Translations under genes and position numbers: made by a program
DNA from: Psychrobacillus sp042945595
GTDB taxonomy: Bacteria > Bacillota > Bacilli > Bacillales_A > Planococcaceae
DNA length: 64,000 nt
Direction of reading: 5' to 3'
NCBI RefSeq assembly: GCF_042945595.1
Contig: NZ_CP168493.1
Location: forward strand, 3,844,001-3,908,000
The notes under the pieces: model-generated
The model's input: the letters and a program-made list of their open reading frames with translations, nothing else
Told to the model about the DNA's origin: nothing
Database searches by the model: none
In this document: positions 15,986 through 25,328 of the stretch, piece by piece
Layout: each line of letters begins with the position of its first letter
How positions within the stretch are numbered: position 1 is the stretch's first letter

Positions 15986-17069
15986 ACGGATTTGTATCCA
16001 AATGGTAAGAGATAAGCGAACACTAGCTTTAATGATGGTTGCCCCATTAGTCATATTAACTTTGCTACATTATCTTCTTTCTGCAGATTCAGCTTCTCCT
16101 AAACTAGGGATATATGGCGGGGAAGAATCTTTAATAGAACAAATAAAAGACAAAGATATAGAAGTAGTCCTATACGATAAACTGACAAACACAAAACAAA
16201 TGATATCGAAGGATAATTTAGATGGAATACTTCAAATAGAAGGAGATTCAATTCATTTAACCCTTACGAACGATCAACCTTCCGCGTCAATGATATTACA
16301 AACAAAGGTATTGCAGGCTATTTCGATTGAAAATGCAAAGATAAAGGCTAATAACTTGAACAAATTCGTCCAAGATATACAAAGTAAACTTCCAAATGTC
16401 CCAATAAAAATGGATCAATTGAACACTCCAGAAATAGAAACTGCTTATATTTATGGAAGTGCTGATACTACATTTTTTGATCAATTAAGTCCTATTTTGA
16501 TTGGTTTCTTTGTATTCTTCTTCGTCTTTCTCATTTCTGGCATTGGATTATTACGAGAGCGAACTACTGGTACACTAGATCGATTAATGGCAACACCCAT
16601 TCAGCGACGGGATATTGTATTCGGCTATTTAATTGGATATGGATTATTTGCCATTGTTCAAACATTAATCGTTGTTTTATATTCGGTTAAGGTTTTAGAC
16701 ATTATGCTCATTGGTTCTCTTTGGAACGTTGTATTAATTAATTTATCTTTGGCACTAGTTGCATTGTTACTAGGTATCTTATTATCTGCATTTGCGAATT
16801 CAGAGTTTCAAATGATGCAGTTTATTCCTATCGCAATTATTCCACAAGTCTTTTTCGCTGGGATTCTTCCAATTGAAGGAATGCCTGCATGGATGCAAAT
16901 TATTGCTAAATGCATGCCAATGTACTATGGTGGAAATGCGTTAGTGGATGTTATGTATAAAGGATTGGGGCTCGAGAGTATTAAAAGTGATCTCTTTGTA
17001 TTATTAGGGTTCGCCTTCATTTTTATTGTGTTAAATATATTTGCATTGAAGAAATATCGAAAAATCTGA
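15963..17069 (+). CDS. ABC-2 type permease
   Basis: The roughly 368-residue permease has one N-terminal helix, a large extracytoplasmic domain (about residues 40-170), and five C-terminal helices. The family-typical RERTTGTLDRLMATPI precedes the second helix cluster. GGAGG lies 8 nt before the ATG at 15963; a GTG at 15954 overlaps that site and is rejected. The overlap with the ATPase gene implies coupled translation of the two subunits. Confidence 0.9.
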   Translation: MRTIALVKRICIQMVRDKRTLALMMVAPLVILTLLHYLLSADSASPKLGIYGGEESLIEQIKDKDIEVVLYDKLTNTKQMISKDNLDGILQIEGDSIHLTLTNDQPSASMILQTKVLQAISIENAKIKANNLNKFVQDIQSKLPNVPIKMDQLNTPEIETAYIYGSADTTFFDQLSPILIGFFVFFFVFLISGIGLLRERTTGTLDRLMATPIQRRDIVFGYLIGYGLFAIVQTLIVVLYSVKVLDIMLIGSLWNVVLINLSLALVALLLGILLSAFANSEFQMMQFIPIAIIPQVFFAGILPIEGMPAWMQIIAKCMPMYYGGNALVDVMYKGLGLESIKSDLFVLLGFAFIFIVLNIFALKKYRKI

Positions 17070-17081
17070 AAGGAGTAAACA

Positions 17082-17723
17082 ATGTCCGAAGACGAACTTT
17101 TATTGGATCAATTATTTGAGGAAGAAAATTTTACCGATAAACAAAAAAAAATTATCGTTGCTGCTATTGAATCATTTTCGGAAAAAGGTTATGCTGCTAC
17201 TTCTACAAGTGAAATCGCTAAAAAAGCTGGAGTAGCAGAAGGAACCATTTTCCGTCATTATAAAACAAAAAAAGAATTGCTCATATCCATTGTTGCTCCA
17301 CTCATGACAAAGCTAATTGGTCCGATTATTGTAAATGACTTTCACAAAGTATTAGATCACCCCTATGAAAATGCAGAGGACTTTTTGAGAGCTACACTTG
17401 AAAACCGTAGAGTTATTATTAAAAAGTTTCTCCCTGTTATCAAAATTATGATTCAAGAAATTCCTTTTCAGCCAGAATTGAAAGAACAGTTTCTGGACCA
17501 AATTGCGCGTAAAATTTTTGAACGAATACTAATTGTTATTAAAGGGTTCCAAGATAAAGGACAACTAATCGAAATGCCACCTGCAAGTATGGCAAGACTA
17601 GCGGTCACAAGTATATTTGGCTACTTATTTTCACGTTACATCTTTTTCCCCGACAGTGAGTGGGATGATGAACTAGAAACAGAGCGCACCATCCAATTCA
17701 TCTTGCATGGAATAGCAAAATAG
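17082..17723 (+). CDS. TetR-family transcriptional regulator
   Basis: The 213-residue regulator has an N-terminal HTH (about residues 20-66, including KAGVAEGTIFRHYKTKKEL). It also has a helical ligand domain. It is 12 bp after the permease gene, with GAAAGGAG before the ATG. Being last in the operon, it probably represses the operon from the palindrome at 15205-15218, with release by the exported compound. Confidence 0.9.
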   Translation: MSEDELLLDQLFEEENFTDKQKKIIVAAIESFSEKGYAATSTSEIAKKAGVAEGTIFRHYKTKKELLISIVAPLMTKLIGPIIVNDFHKVLDHPYENAEDFLRATLENRRVIIKKFLPVIKIMIQEIPFQPELKEQFLDQIARKIFERILIVIKGFQDKGQLIEMPPASMARLAVTSIFGYLFSRYIFFPDSEWDDELETERTIQFILHGIAK

Positions 17724-17752
17724 AAAAAGCGCCCAATGTACGGGCGCTTTTT
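17724..17752. terminator. Bidirectional terminator
   Basis: AAAAAGCGCCC and GGGCGCTTTTT pair over 11 bp around a 7-base loop between the tetR gene and the convergent MFS gene. A and T runs on both sides make it usable in both directions. Confidence 0.85.
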
Positions 17753-17763
17753 CTGTTAAATGC

Positions 17764-18963
17764 TTAACGTTTTCTATGTCGAATAGATACATATAAAAAA
17801 CCAAAAGCACTTAAAAATCGTAATCCAGAGCTAATATACATCGCCATTTCCATTCCTAATTGATCCAATAGCCAAATACCTACTTGTGGTGCTACGAATG
17901 CAACGAAGGCGAGCAATACGTTGTAAGTTGTAATGCAGTATGTACGAGATTGTTCGGGAGATTGCTCTAACAATAAATTAAAGAGTATCAATACAGTACC
18001 AGATAAGAAAAAGCCTGAAATTGCTTGGACAAATGTTAAATAGTATAAATTAGTAGATAACACAGTCAAAAAAGGAGTAGTCGCCATACCAACTGCAGCC
18101 CATATAAAAACCTGCATATTAGATTTTTTATCTGCCCATTTCTTCCACATAGGAAACGTTAAAAATTGTATGAGCATATTACCGACTGAAAACATACTAA
18201 TCCAAAATATTGTTGCACCTGCTACTCTTACATTATAAATATTGAATAATCCCCACGCTGATTGCCAAGCAAAGTTAAAAAACAGTGCTGCCGCTAAAAA
18301 CCAAACAAAGTTGCTATGTTTAAAAATGGTCCAGTCCATAGACTTCTTTTTCACTTGTTCATTCTCTACTTGCACAACTTCTTCTTGATGTTTTAATAGG
18401 AAAAAAACTTCTAATAATCCAAAAGCAAAAGCTATTGTGAAAAGTATTTGATACGCTACAACACTTTCCGAGGAATCTTTCATTAAAATACCGATAAGTA
18501 ACGTCGACACAAGTCCAACCACCGTTAAAAGTCGGTTTCGATCACTAAAAAATTGCCCTCTTCTAGATTCTTTGATCATTCCACTAATGAACGTTTGCCA
18601 CCCAATATTAGCTACTGTGTTTGGTACGCTAATAAAAGCAATAATCCCTAAAAAAGCCCATCTTTGGAGAGAGGGAGAAGGTAAAAGGACAACTAGTACA
18701 ATTAACAAGAACATAAGCCGAGCAAGTAAAACAGACATCGCAACCAATTTCTTCTGAGCACTCGCCCTATTTAATAATATAGCTGCTGGAATTGTCATTA
18801 ACAATGCGATTAAAGGTGGTAATGAACTAATTAATCCAACTTGATAATTAGTCGCCCCTAGTATCGTAATTGCGAAGATTGGAAAAAAATTATTGGAAAA
18901 ATTAAGTGCTATAGTAGATGCCATTCCGTGGTAAATACTAATCTTTTCATTATAAGGTCTCAT
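17764..18963 (-). CDS. MFS transporter
   Basis: The roughly 399-residue carrier has 12 predicted helices and an MFS loop (ILLNRASAQKKLVAMS) after helix 2-3. The open frame extends upstream to 19047. However, a good promoter (TTGTTT at 19026-19031, TATAAT at 19004-19009) lies inside that extension, so the ATG at 18963 is chosen. It is a single gene, converges with tetR, and its substrate is unknown. Confidence 0.85.
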   Translation of the reverse strand: MRPYNEKISIYHGMASTIALNFSNNFFPIFAITILGATNYQVGLISSLPPLIALLMTIPAAILLNRASAQKKLVAMSVLLARLMFLLIVLVVLLPSPSLQRWAFLGIIAFISVPNTVANIGWQTFISGMIKESRRGQFFSDRNRLLTVVGLVSTLLIGILMKDSSESVVAYQILFTIAFAFGLLEVFFLLKHQEEVVQVENEQVKKKSMDWTIFKHSNFVWFLAAALFFNFAWQSAWGLFNIYNVRVAGATIFWISMFSVGNMLIQFLTFPMWKKWADKKSNMQVFIWAAVGMATTPFLTVLSTNLYYLTFVQAISGFFLSGTVLILFNLLLEQSPEQSRTYCITTYNVLLAFVAFVAPQVGIWLLDQLGMEMAMYISSGLRFLSAFGFLYVSIRHRKR

Positions 18964-19003
18964 TCTATCAGCCCATTCAATAAATAATATAGGATATGCT
19001 AGA

Positions 19004-19031
19004 ATTATATACTTGCATGCACAGAAAACAA
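19004..19031 (-). promoter_or_regulatory. SigA-type promoter of the MFS gene
   Basis: On the minus strand, TTGTTT and TATAAT are separated by 16 bp, and the predicted start of transcription is about 35 bp before the chosen ATG. This placement argues against any longer N-terminus for the MFS protein. Confidence 0.6.
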
Positions 19032-19051
19032 GTACTTCGAGACACAAAATT

Positions 19052-19200
19052 TATTAAGTTTGGGTAAACTTTTTTTTCGTAAACATAGCTAACTGCAAGT
19101 GCTGAAACTAAAACTACTCCTTTAATAATATCAAATGCATAAATGGCAAGCTTAGAATAGTTAACCCATTTAGCAAGATTCCAATAACAGCATCTATAGC
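19052..19200 (-). pseudogene. Degenerate 3' fragment of a sugar-type ABC permease
   Basis: Directly after the mtnA stop the minus strand reads AIDAVIGILLNGLTILSLPF. After a frame change it continues as FDIIKGVVLVSALAVSYVYE followed by KK. Joined, this looks like the C-terminal end of an RbsC-like permease (family pattern: NNGL..LGV...., then a final KG..L.LA..... helix and basic tail). No start, ribosome site or remaining gene is present. It may be the remnant of a methylthioribose importer once downstream of mtnA. The identification is from pattern memory only. Confidence 0.4.
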
Positions 19201-20225
19201 TTTGCAGGAATGCTTTTATTGTATTCTGGATAAATGATTCCTCTTTCTGTAATAATGGCTGTAATATATTTGCCTGGTGTGACATCGAAAGCAGGGTTAA
19301 ATACTTTTGTATTTGGAGGAGCCACTTGCTTCCCTGCAACATGTGTTATTTCTTCTGCTGGACGCTCTTCGATTGGTATTTCTTTTCCACTTTTGATCGT
19401 TAAATCAAAAGTAGAAGAAGGTGCAGCCACATAAAATGGAATGTTAAATGCATGAGCGAGTAAAGCTAAATTGAGTGTTCCAATTTTATTAGCTGTATCG
19501 CCATTTGCTACGATTCGGTCTGCGCCAACGATAATTGCTTCAATTCCTTTTGCACCAATTGTATGCGCAGCCATGCTATCTGTTATAAGTGTGACATCTA
19601 CACCAGATTGCTGAAGTTCCCATACGGTAAGTCGTGAACCTTGAAATACTGGTCTAGTTTCACATGCGAATACCTGAAACTGTTTTCCTTGTTCGCTTCC
19701 GAGATGAAATGGGGCTAGTGCAGTTCCATATTTCGCAGTTGCAATGGATCCAGCATTACAAATTGTCATAACTCTCGTATGATTTCCAAGCAAAGACAAA
19801 GCAAACTCGCCAATATTTCGGCATGAAGCTTCATCTTCTTTGTGGATGTTTACAGCTTCCTCTAAGAGACGATTCTTCGCTTCTTGTATAGTTACAGTTT
19901 GTTCAACAGTACTACGTAAACGATCTAGAGCCCAAACTAAGTTGACTGCCGTTGGTCTAGAATCACCTAAATACATCGCGTCTTTTTTTAGCTGTTCTTG
20001 AAATTCTTCCAAGGTATTTGTTTCATAATGCTGAGCTGCTTTAGCTAATCCATATGCGGCTGTAATACCAATAGCAGGTGCACCTCTTACCTTTAACGTG
20101 ATGATTGCGTCATACACATCTTCCAGTGTTTCTAGTGTTACATATTCAATCTCAAGAGGTAACTTCTGCTGATCCAAAATTCTTAGCTGCTCATTGTTCC
20201 ACTCAATCGATAACGGAATACTCAT
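19194..20225 (-). CDS. mtnA: Methylthioribose-1-phosphate isomerase MtnA
   Basis: MtnA converts 5-methylthioribose-1-phosphate to methylthioribulose-1-phosphate in methionine salvage. The 343-residue protein carries the eIF2B-like isomerase fold with RGAPAIGITAAYGLAKA, the catalytic Cys in TICNAGSIAT, and Asp in GADRIVANGD with NKIGTLNLA. It overlaps mtnK by 4 bp (ATGA). Its last residues (SIPAKL) run straight into a decayed permease fragment, and the tail may have been altered by a deletion. Control is through the SAM riboswitch before mtnK. Confidence 0.95.
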   Translation of the reverse strand: MSIPLSIEWNNEQLRILDQQKLPLEIEYVTLETLEDVYDAIITLKVRGAPAIGITAAYGLAKAAQHYETNTLEEFQEQLKKDAMYLGDSRPTAVNLVWALDRLRSTVEQTVTIQEAKNRLLEEAVNIHKEDEASCRNIGEFALSLLGNHTRVMTICNAGSIATAKYGTALAPFHLGSEQGKQFQVFACETRPVFQGSRLTVWELQQSGVDVTLITDSMAAHTIGAKGIEAIIVGADRIVANGDTANKIGTLNLALLAHAFNIPFYVAAPSSTFDLTIKSGKEIPIEERPAEEITHVAGKQVAPPNTKVFNPAFDVTPGKYITAIITERGIIYPEYNKSIPAKL

Positions 20226-21412
20226 TTGTGCAACTCCTCTAGTAACGCGATTACCGCTTCAATAGAATGTAAATCATAACGTTTTAAAATAAGTTCCTCT
20301 CCTACTTGTAATGCCTGTTTTTTGAAACGAAGTCGTTGCTCTTCGTCTGCAATCGCATCTAAATCCTTCAAATGAGCTAACCCGATCGTTCTTCTAATTA
20401 GTTCACAACCAGCAAAACCCAGTGTATCGCGGAAAACTTTATCCAAAATATATTCTTCAAATCCCTTCGTATCATTATAGGATTCAATACCTTTTGATTT
20501 CCATAGGATTGAAAAGTTCGAAGAAAACACTCCCCAGGTCTGTTCGATATGTTGAAGAATAATATTTCGCGCTTCTGCTTCTCTAGTAATAGATTGCACG
20601 ATTAAGTTTGCTAAAAATATCCCAACATCGAATCCAAAAGGACCATAAAAAGCAAACTCCGGATCAATTACCTTCGTTTCCGTTTCACTAGCAAAAATAC
20701 TTCCTGTATGTAAATCGCCATGAAGCAAAGCTTCTGCTTCCGTCAAGAAACTTCTCTTCAATTTCGCAACTTCAAGCTTTAAACGTTCATTATTCCAAAT
20801 AACCTCCACTTCTGCTCTCAACGAAGGTTCAAAATCATTTGTTTCATGATCAAAAAATGGATCTGTAAAAATAAGATCTTCTGTGATTTTACATAGTTCC
20901 GGATTTGAAAACTCGGAAACCAATCTCTTTTTTTCAAATGGGTGTAATGCAAAATCAGAAGTGTGAAACAGCGTTTGAGCAAGATACTCACCAATGTCCT
21001 GTGATAGCTTTGGATAGGATTCAAGTCGGATTAATCCTTCACGCGCAATTTTTAGGTGGGATAAATCCTCCATAACTGTAATTGCAAGCTCTTCATCGGT
21101 TGCATATACAGTTGGAACAAGGTCAGCCACAAATTTAGCCTGCTTTTTTAACGCATTTGCTTCAATGGTTGCTCGCTTTAACGTAAGTGGCCAACTTTCA
21201 CCAACTACTTTGGCATATGGCAATGCCTGTTTGATAATAAGACTTCTTTCGCTCTGAGCGTCCTTAATGTGAAATACATAGTTTAGATTGCCATCACCAA
21301 TTTCTCTGCAATTTAACTCTGCATCCTCTGAAAAAAAGTGCAAACCTTTTGCATATAAAATCGCACGCTCTTCTGTTAATGATTCATATTGCTTCTTCGT
21401 AGCTATTGTCAT
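20222..21412 (-). CDS. mtnK: Methylthioribose kinase MtnK
   Basis: The 396-residue MtnK phosphorylates 5-methylthioribose with ATP, the entry step of the salvage route. It has the aminoglycoside-phosphotransferase-like fold: GDGNLNYVFHI as nucleotide loop, LLHGDLHTGSIF as catalytic loop and VIDPEFAFYGP as metal site. It is the first gene of the mtnKA operon, directly downstream of an S-box leader on the minus strand. Confidence 0.95.
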   Translation of the reverse strand: MTIATKKQYESLTEERAILYAKGLHFFSEDAELNCREIGDGNLNYVFHIKDAQSERSLIIKQALPYAKVVGESWPLTLKRATIEANALKKQAKFVADLVPTVYATDEELAITVMEDLSHLKIAREGLIRLESYPKLSQDIGEYLAQTLFHTSDFALHPFEKKRLVSEFSNPELCKITEDLIFTDPFFDHETNDFEPSLRAEVEVIWNNERLKLEVAKLKRSFLTEAEALLHGDLHTGSIFASETETKVIDPEFAFYGPFGFDVGIFLANLIVQSITREAEARNIILQHIEQTWGVFSSNFSILWKSKGIESYNDTKGFEEYILDKVFRDTLGFAGCELIRRTIGLAHLKDLDAIADEEQRLRFKKQALQVGEELILKRYDLHSIEAVIALLEELHK

Positions 21413-21443
21413 TGTTCTCTACCTTTCATTTACAAAATAAAAA

Positions 21444-21645
21444 GCCTCTTTCCAAAGAAAGAGGCGTAGAATAAGAGAACTCTCGCCTCTTATCTTTCAG
21501 AAAGTTACCTTTCTGATGGAATTAGCACCGTGCCTTACGAGATTTTTCATCTCGGCGCGAAAAACGCCCCGTCTCACAACGGTATTACGGTCGGTTGCTG
21601 GGCTTCATAGGGCCATTACCCTCTGCCTGCTCTTGATAAGAGTGC
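21444..21645 (-). ncRNA. SAM-I (S-box) riboswitch with terminator, controlling mtnKA
   Basis: The minus strand shows the S-box core: CTCTTATCAAGAGCAGG, then AGAGGGTAATGGCCCTATGA, GCCCAGCAACC, GGTGCTAATTCC, and a closing GATAAGAG at 21487-21494 that pairs with the 5' side. The arm between CAACC and GGTGCTAATTCC is unusually long (about 70 nt). A terminator (GCCTCTTTC at 21457-21465 paired with 21444-21452, then U5) follows. A TTGACA at 21702-21707 is the likely -35. SAM binding should switch the operon off. Confidence 0.95.
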
Positions 21646-21818
21646 TGTTACATACAACTTTATGCTATTTGAAATGAATCCTATCATAATTAAAAAAGAA
21701 CTGTCAATCATTTTTTGAATACAGTAAGGATTCTAAAAACTATATTGACAATTTTCTAAGAGCATGAAATAATCGTAATTAATTTGACAATACAAAGTGA
21801 ACCCAATTGAATAAATTA

Positions 21819-21967
21819 TTCTTATTTAGAGCAGGTGGAGGGACAAGCCCTATGATACCCGGCAACCGGTCCAGTTATTGGACACGGTGCTAATTCTTGC
21901 AGTCAGTGGACTGAGAAATAAGAAGTCGTTAACCCTTTAACCTCTTCTTATTTGAAGAGGTTTTTAT
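21819..21967 (+). ncRNA. SAM-I (S-box) riboswitch with terminator, controlling mtnWXBD
   Basis: The plus strand shows CTTATTTAGAGCAGGTGGAG, GGGACAAGCCCTATGATACC, GGCAACCGG, GGTGCTAATTC and a closing AAATAAG at 21916-21922. A terminator follows: AACCTCTTC paired with GAAGAGGTTTTTAT (21939-21967). Its loop-proximal CTTCTTATTT can pair with AAATAAGAAG as antiterminator. TTGACA at 21784-21789 is the probable -35. It differs from the divergent S-box by having a short P3 arm. Confidence 0.96.
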
Positions 21968-21992
21968 ATTATTTAAAGGAATGTGATGATGA

Positions 21993-23207
21993 ATGAGTGG
22001 AGTATCAGCTATTTACCAACTGTATGGTAAGCCCGGTTCTTTTGAAAATAAAGCAGAAGGTATAGCACTTGGATTAACAATCGGATCCTGGACAGACTTA
22101 CCATTGCTAGAACAAGAACAATTAAAAAAACATAAAGGTCATGTTGTTTCGATTACTGAATTCGAACAGATTCAACATCCAAGTAAACCAGACCAAATTA
22201 AAGCAGAAATAAAAATAAATTATCCTAGTGCCAATTTCTCGGCAGATTTACCTGCCATTTTAACAACTGTATTTGGCAAACTATCGCTAGATGGAGAAGT
22301 GAAGCTTCTTGACTTAGAATATTCTCCAGAGCTTTTGACTAAGTTTCCAGGACCCAGGTTTGGAATCGATAGCATCCGTGACCAACTAGGAGTGTATAAT
22401 CGCCCACTTATCATGAGTATATTCAAAGGAGTAATTGGTCGAGATATCCATTACTTAGAAGAACAGCTTCGACATCAGGCTCTCGGTGGAATCGATCTCG
22501 TAAAAGACGATGAAATTCTTTTTGAAAACCCACTCACTCCTTTTGAAAAACGTATTACAACTGCTCAAGAAGTATTGCGCCAAGTGTATGAAGAAACCGG
22601 AAATCGGACAATGTATGCCGTGAATCTATCTGGCCGAACATCTGAATTGAAAGCAAAAGCACAAAAAGCGAAGGAGCTTGGCGCTGATGCACTATTATTA
22701 AATGTTCATGCATATGGACTAGATGTACTGCAAGAATTATCGGAAGACAATAATATCCAATTACCTATAATGGCTCACCCTGCTTTTAGTGGTGCATTCA
22801 CTTCTTCCCCATTTTACGGGGTTGCAACTCCGCTTTTGCTAGGTAAATTAACAAGATATGCGGGGGCAGATTTTTCATTATTTCCTTCCCCTTATGGAAG
22901 TGTTGCACTTGAAAAAACAACTGCTCTTTCCCTAGGAGAAGAATTGACGAAAGCAAGTGCAGTGAAACGAACTTTCCCAGTCCCGTCAGCAGGTATTCAT
23001 CCTGGTTTAGTCCCCCTTTTAATGGCCGACTATGGAATCGATAGTATTATCAATGCTGGCGGTGGAGTACATGGTCATCCCGCAGGTGCGATTGGAGGAG
23101 TACTCGCTTTTAGACAAGCGGTAGCAGCAGTGCTTGAAGAAGTTCCTATTGCAGAAGCAGCTAAACAGCACGCTGAATTAAAAATAGCATTGGAACTATG
23201 GGGGTAA
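21993..23207 (+). CDS. mtnW: 2,3-diketo-5-methylthiopentyl-1-phosphate enolase MtnW (RuBisCO-like)
   Basis: MtnW is the RuBisCO-like protein that enolises the diketone phosphate in the Bacillus methionine salvage route. The 404-residue sequence has the RuBisCO large-chain layout. It includes the segment GGIDLVKDDE in place of the carbamylation loop, the PIMAHPAFSGAF region, and IINAGGGVHGHPAGAIGG as phosphate loop. A TGA lies directly upstream in frame, fixing the ATG at 21993. It is first of four salvage genes behind an S-box. Confidence 0.95.
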   Translation: MSGVSAIYQLYGKPGSFENKAEGIALGLTIGSWTDLPLLEQEQLKKHKGHVVSITEFEQIQHPSKPDQIKAEIKINYPSANFSADLPAILTTVFGKLSLDGEVKLLDLEYSPELLTKFPGPRFGIDSIRDQLGVYNRPLIMSIFKGVIGRDIHYLEEQLRHQALGGIDLVKDDEILFENPLTPFEKRITTAQEVLRQVYEETGNRTMYAVNLSGRTSELKAKAQKAKELGADALLLNVHAYGLDVLQELSEDNNIQLPIMAHPAFSGAFTSSPFYGVATPLLLGKLTRYAGADFSLFPSPYGSVALEKTTALSLGEELTKASAVKRTFPVPSAGIHPGLVPLLMADYGIDSIINAGGGVHGHPAGAIGGVLAFRQAVAAVLEEVPIAEAAKQHAELKIALELWG

Positions 23208-23212
23208 GCATT

Positions 23213-23878
23213 ATGAATAAACTAGTCATCTTTTGTGATTTTGATGGCACGATTACAAATAAAGACAATATTATCTCCATCATGAAACAGTTTGCTCCTC
23301 CAGAATACTTGCCGATTAAGGAGAATATTTTAGGGCAACGACAGTCTATTCTTGAAGGCGTAGCAGAAATGTTTGCTCTGTTGCCTGTTTCCTTAAAAGA
23401 TCAACTAATTTCTTATTTGCTCGAGCATGCACAAATTCGTGATGGGTTTGCTGATTTCGTTTCTTATACAAGAAAACACAATATCCCACTTTATATTGTT
23501 AGTGGTGGAATTGATTTTTTTGTCGAGCCAATGCTGGAGAAATTCGGCCCATTTTCTGATATCTATTGCAATAAATCGGATTTTTCAGGGAAAAACATTC
23601 AAATCAAGTTCCCACATGGCTGTGATGAACAATGTACAAGCCAAGGTTGCGGTTGCTGTAAACCTTCTATTATTCGTAAGCTTCAAGGAAGTGATACATT
23701 AAGCGTTGTAATTGGTGACTCGATTACCGATCTTGAAGCTGCCAAATTGGCTGACATTGTCATTGCTCGAGATTTTCTCATTGAAAAATGCGAGGAACTA
23801 CATATTTCATATGAACCGTTTGAAAATTTCCAAGACGTTATAAATATTATTGATACAAGGTTAGGTACGCCACAATGA
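23213..23878 (+). CDS. mtnX: 2-hydroxy-3-keto-5-methylthiopentenyl-1-phosphate phosphatase MtnX
   Basis: This HAD-family phosphatase removes phosphate from the product of MtnW. It shows the HAD motif I FCDFDGTIT at residues 6-14 (nucleophile Asp), motif II IVSGG and motif IV IGDSITDLEAA. A Cys-rich segment (CDEQCTSQGCGCC) is typical of MtnX. The ATG at 23213 has GGGGG 8 nt upstream, better than the in-frame ATG at 23198. It ends in an ATGA overlap with mtnB. Confidence 0.94.
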   Translation: MNKLVIFCDFDGTITNKDNIISIMKQFAPPEYLPIKENILGQRQSILEGVAEMFALLPVSLKDQLISYLLEHAQIRDGFADFVSYTRKHNIPLYIVSGGIDFFVEPMLEKFGPFSDIYCNKSDFSGKNIQIKFPHGCDEQCTSQGCGCCKPSIIRKLQGSDTLSVVIGDSITDLEAAKLADIVIARDFLIEKCEELHISYEPFENFQDVINIIDTRLGTPQ

Positions 23879-24492
23879 CAACATTCACAAATAAGTGGGA
23901 AGCTTTAGCGGATATAAAAGACGGACTAGCCGCGCGTGATTGGTTTATGGGGACAAGTGGAAATTTAGCTATAAAAGTCAGTGACACTCCAATTGAGTTT
24001 TTAATTACTGCTAGTGGAAAAGATAAGTACAAGAGAACTTCAGAAGATTTTTTACTCGTAAATGCTAGTGGAAATTCAGTCCAAAATACGGATCTTAAGC
24101 CTTCAGCCGAAACATTACTACATTGTGCTATCTATTCGACAACCTCTGCTGGATGTAGTCTTCACGTGCACACAGTTGCGAATAACGTTATTTCCGAATT
24201 GTACAGTGATCAAGGTAAAATTGATTTTCAAGGTCAAGAGCTCATTAAAGCTTTTGGAATGTGGGAGGAAGACGCTATACTCACTATCCCGATCATTCCA
24301 AACCATGCCCATATTCCACGTTTGGCTGAGGAGTTTAAGTCACATATACATGCGAGCAAAGGTGCAGTATTAATTCGCAATCATGGTATTACCGTTTGGG
24401 GTAAGGATGATTTCGAAGCTAAGAAGCTGCTAGAAGCTTGCGAGTTTTTATTTCAATATCAATTAACATTACATCAAATACAATCTATATAA
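23875..24492 (+). CDS. mtnB: Methylthioribulose-1-phosphate dehydratase MtnB
   Basis: MtnB is a class II aldolase/adducin-type zinc enzyme that dehydrates methylthioribulose-1-phosphate. In the 205-residue protein, WFMGTSGNLA, KPSAETLLH, CSLHVHT (zinc-binding His pair) and IRNHGITVWG are visible. It overlaps mtnX by 4 bp, so translation is coupled; there is no strong ribosome site of its own. Confidence 0.94.
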   Translation: MTTFTNKWEALADIKDGLAARDWFMGTSGNLAIKVSDTPIEFLITASGKDKYKRTSEDFLLVNASGNSVQNTDLKPSAETLLHCAIYSTTSAGCSLHVHTVANNVISELYSDQGKIDFQGQELIKAFGMWEEDAILTIPIIPNHAHIPRLAEEFKSHIHASKGAVLIRNHGITVWGKDDFEAKKLLEACEFLFQYQLTLHQIQSI

Positions 24493-24508
24493 GAGAGGAA
24501 GATTTTAA

Positions 24509-25042
24509 ATGGCTATCATTAAATTTCAAGGAATTGAAGAAACAATTGAAGCGCAGAACAAGGTTGCAGCTTTTTTAGAAAAACAGGAAGTTATTTACGA
24601 GCATTGGGATATCGAAAAATTACCTGAGCCTCTTCGTGAAAAATTTGATCTTAGCGATGAAGAAAAAGAACAAATCCTACACGCTTTTAAAGTGGAAATT
24701 GACACAATTTCAAATCGTCGTGGCTATAAAGCATCGGATGTTATATCTTTATCTGATTCTAACCCTAACTTAGATGAGCTATTGAAAAACTTCGAACGCA
24801 AACATCTACATACAGATGATGAGGTTCGATACATCGTTAGTGGTCACGGGGTATTCATTATCCAAGGAAAAGACGAAAATTTCTTTGAAGTGCATTTATC
24901 ACCAGGAGATTTAATTTCAGTTCCAGAAAACATCACGCATTATTTCACCCTTTCAGAAGATCGTAAAGTGGTTGCCGTTCGGATCTTTGTAACAACAGAG
25001 GGCTGGGTACCAGTATATCAAGACGAAGTTGCTCAAAGCTAA
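24509..25042 (+). CDS. mtnD: Acireductone dioxygenase MtnD (ARD)
   Basis: This 177-residue cupin oxidises acireductone to the keto-acid precursor of methionine plus formate. The metal site is visible as HLHTDDEVRYIVSG and FFEVHLSPGD. GAGAGGAAG precedes the ATG. It is the last gene of the mtnWXBD operon and is followed by a terminator. No mtnE transaminase gene is present in the window. Confidence 0.94.
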   Translation: MAIIKFQGIEETIEAQNKVAAFLEKQEVIYEHWDIEKLPEPLREKFDLSDEEKEQILHAFKVEIDTISNRRGYKASDVISLSDSNPNLDELLKNFERKHLHTDDEVRYIVSGHGVFIIQGKDENFFEVHLSPGDLISVPENITHYFTLSEDRKVVAVRIFVTTEGWVPVYQDEVAQS

Positions 25043-25062
25043 AGCTAAATATAAATATAATG

Positions 25063-25104
25063 AAAAACTCCTGAATTTGCTTACAAATGATACTGGAGTT
25101 TTTT
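25063..25104 (+). terminator. Terminator of the mtnWXBD operon
   Basis: AAAAACTCC and GGAGTTTTTT pair around a loop of about 23 bases, ending in six Ts, some 20 bp after the mtnD stop. Between it and tatC (25105-25328) I see only AT-rich promoter-like sequence. Confidence 0.75.
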
Positions 25105-25328
25105 CATGTATTGAGTACGTATATAATTCTTTCTTTAGACACATTTTTCTCATTTGTTCAGAAAACAAAGAGTACTTTTATTTTACAAATTCTTTTCGAG
25201 AGGTATAATGTTTAGGTAGTATAAAATCAACTTCTTCTCTAAATGGTTGGTTATATTACTTAGTCAACAAGTTTTTTTCACATAACATATTTCACTTTAT
25301 TTGCACAAAAATGGGGTGGTACAAGCAA

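Noticed and set aside
18977..19342. Minus-strand frame of 121 codons through the end of mtnA
   Set aside because: It overlaps mtnA out of frame and has no start signal. Only its central part, 19052-19200, looks like former coding DNA, and it is annotated as a fragment.
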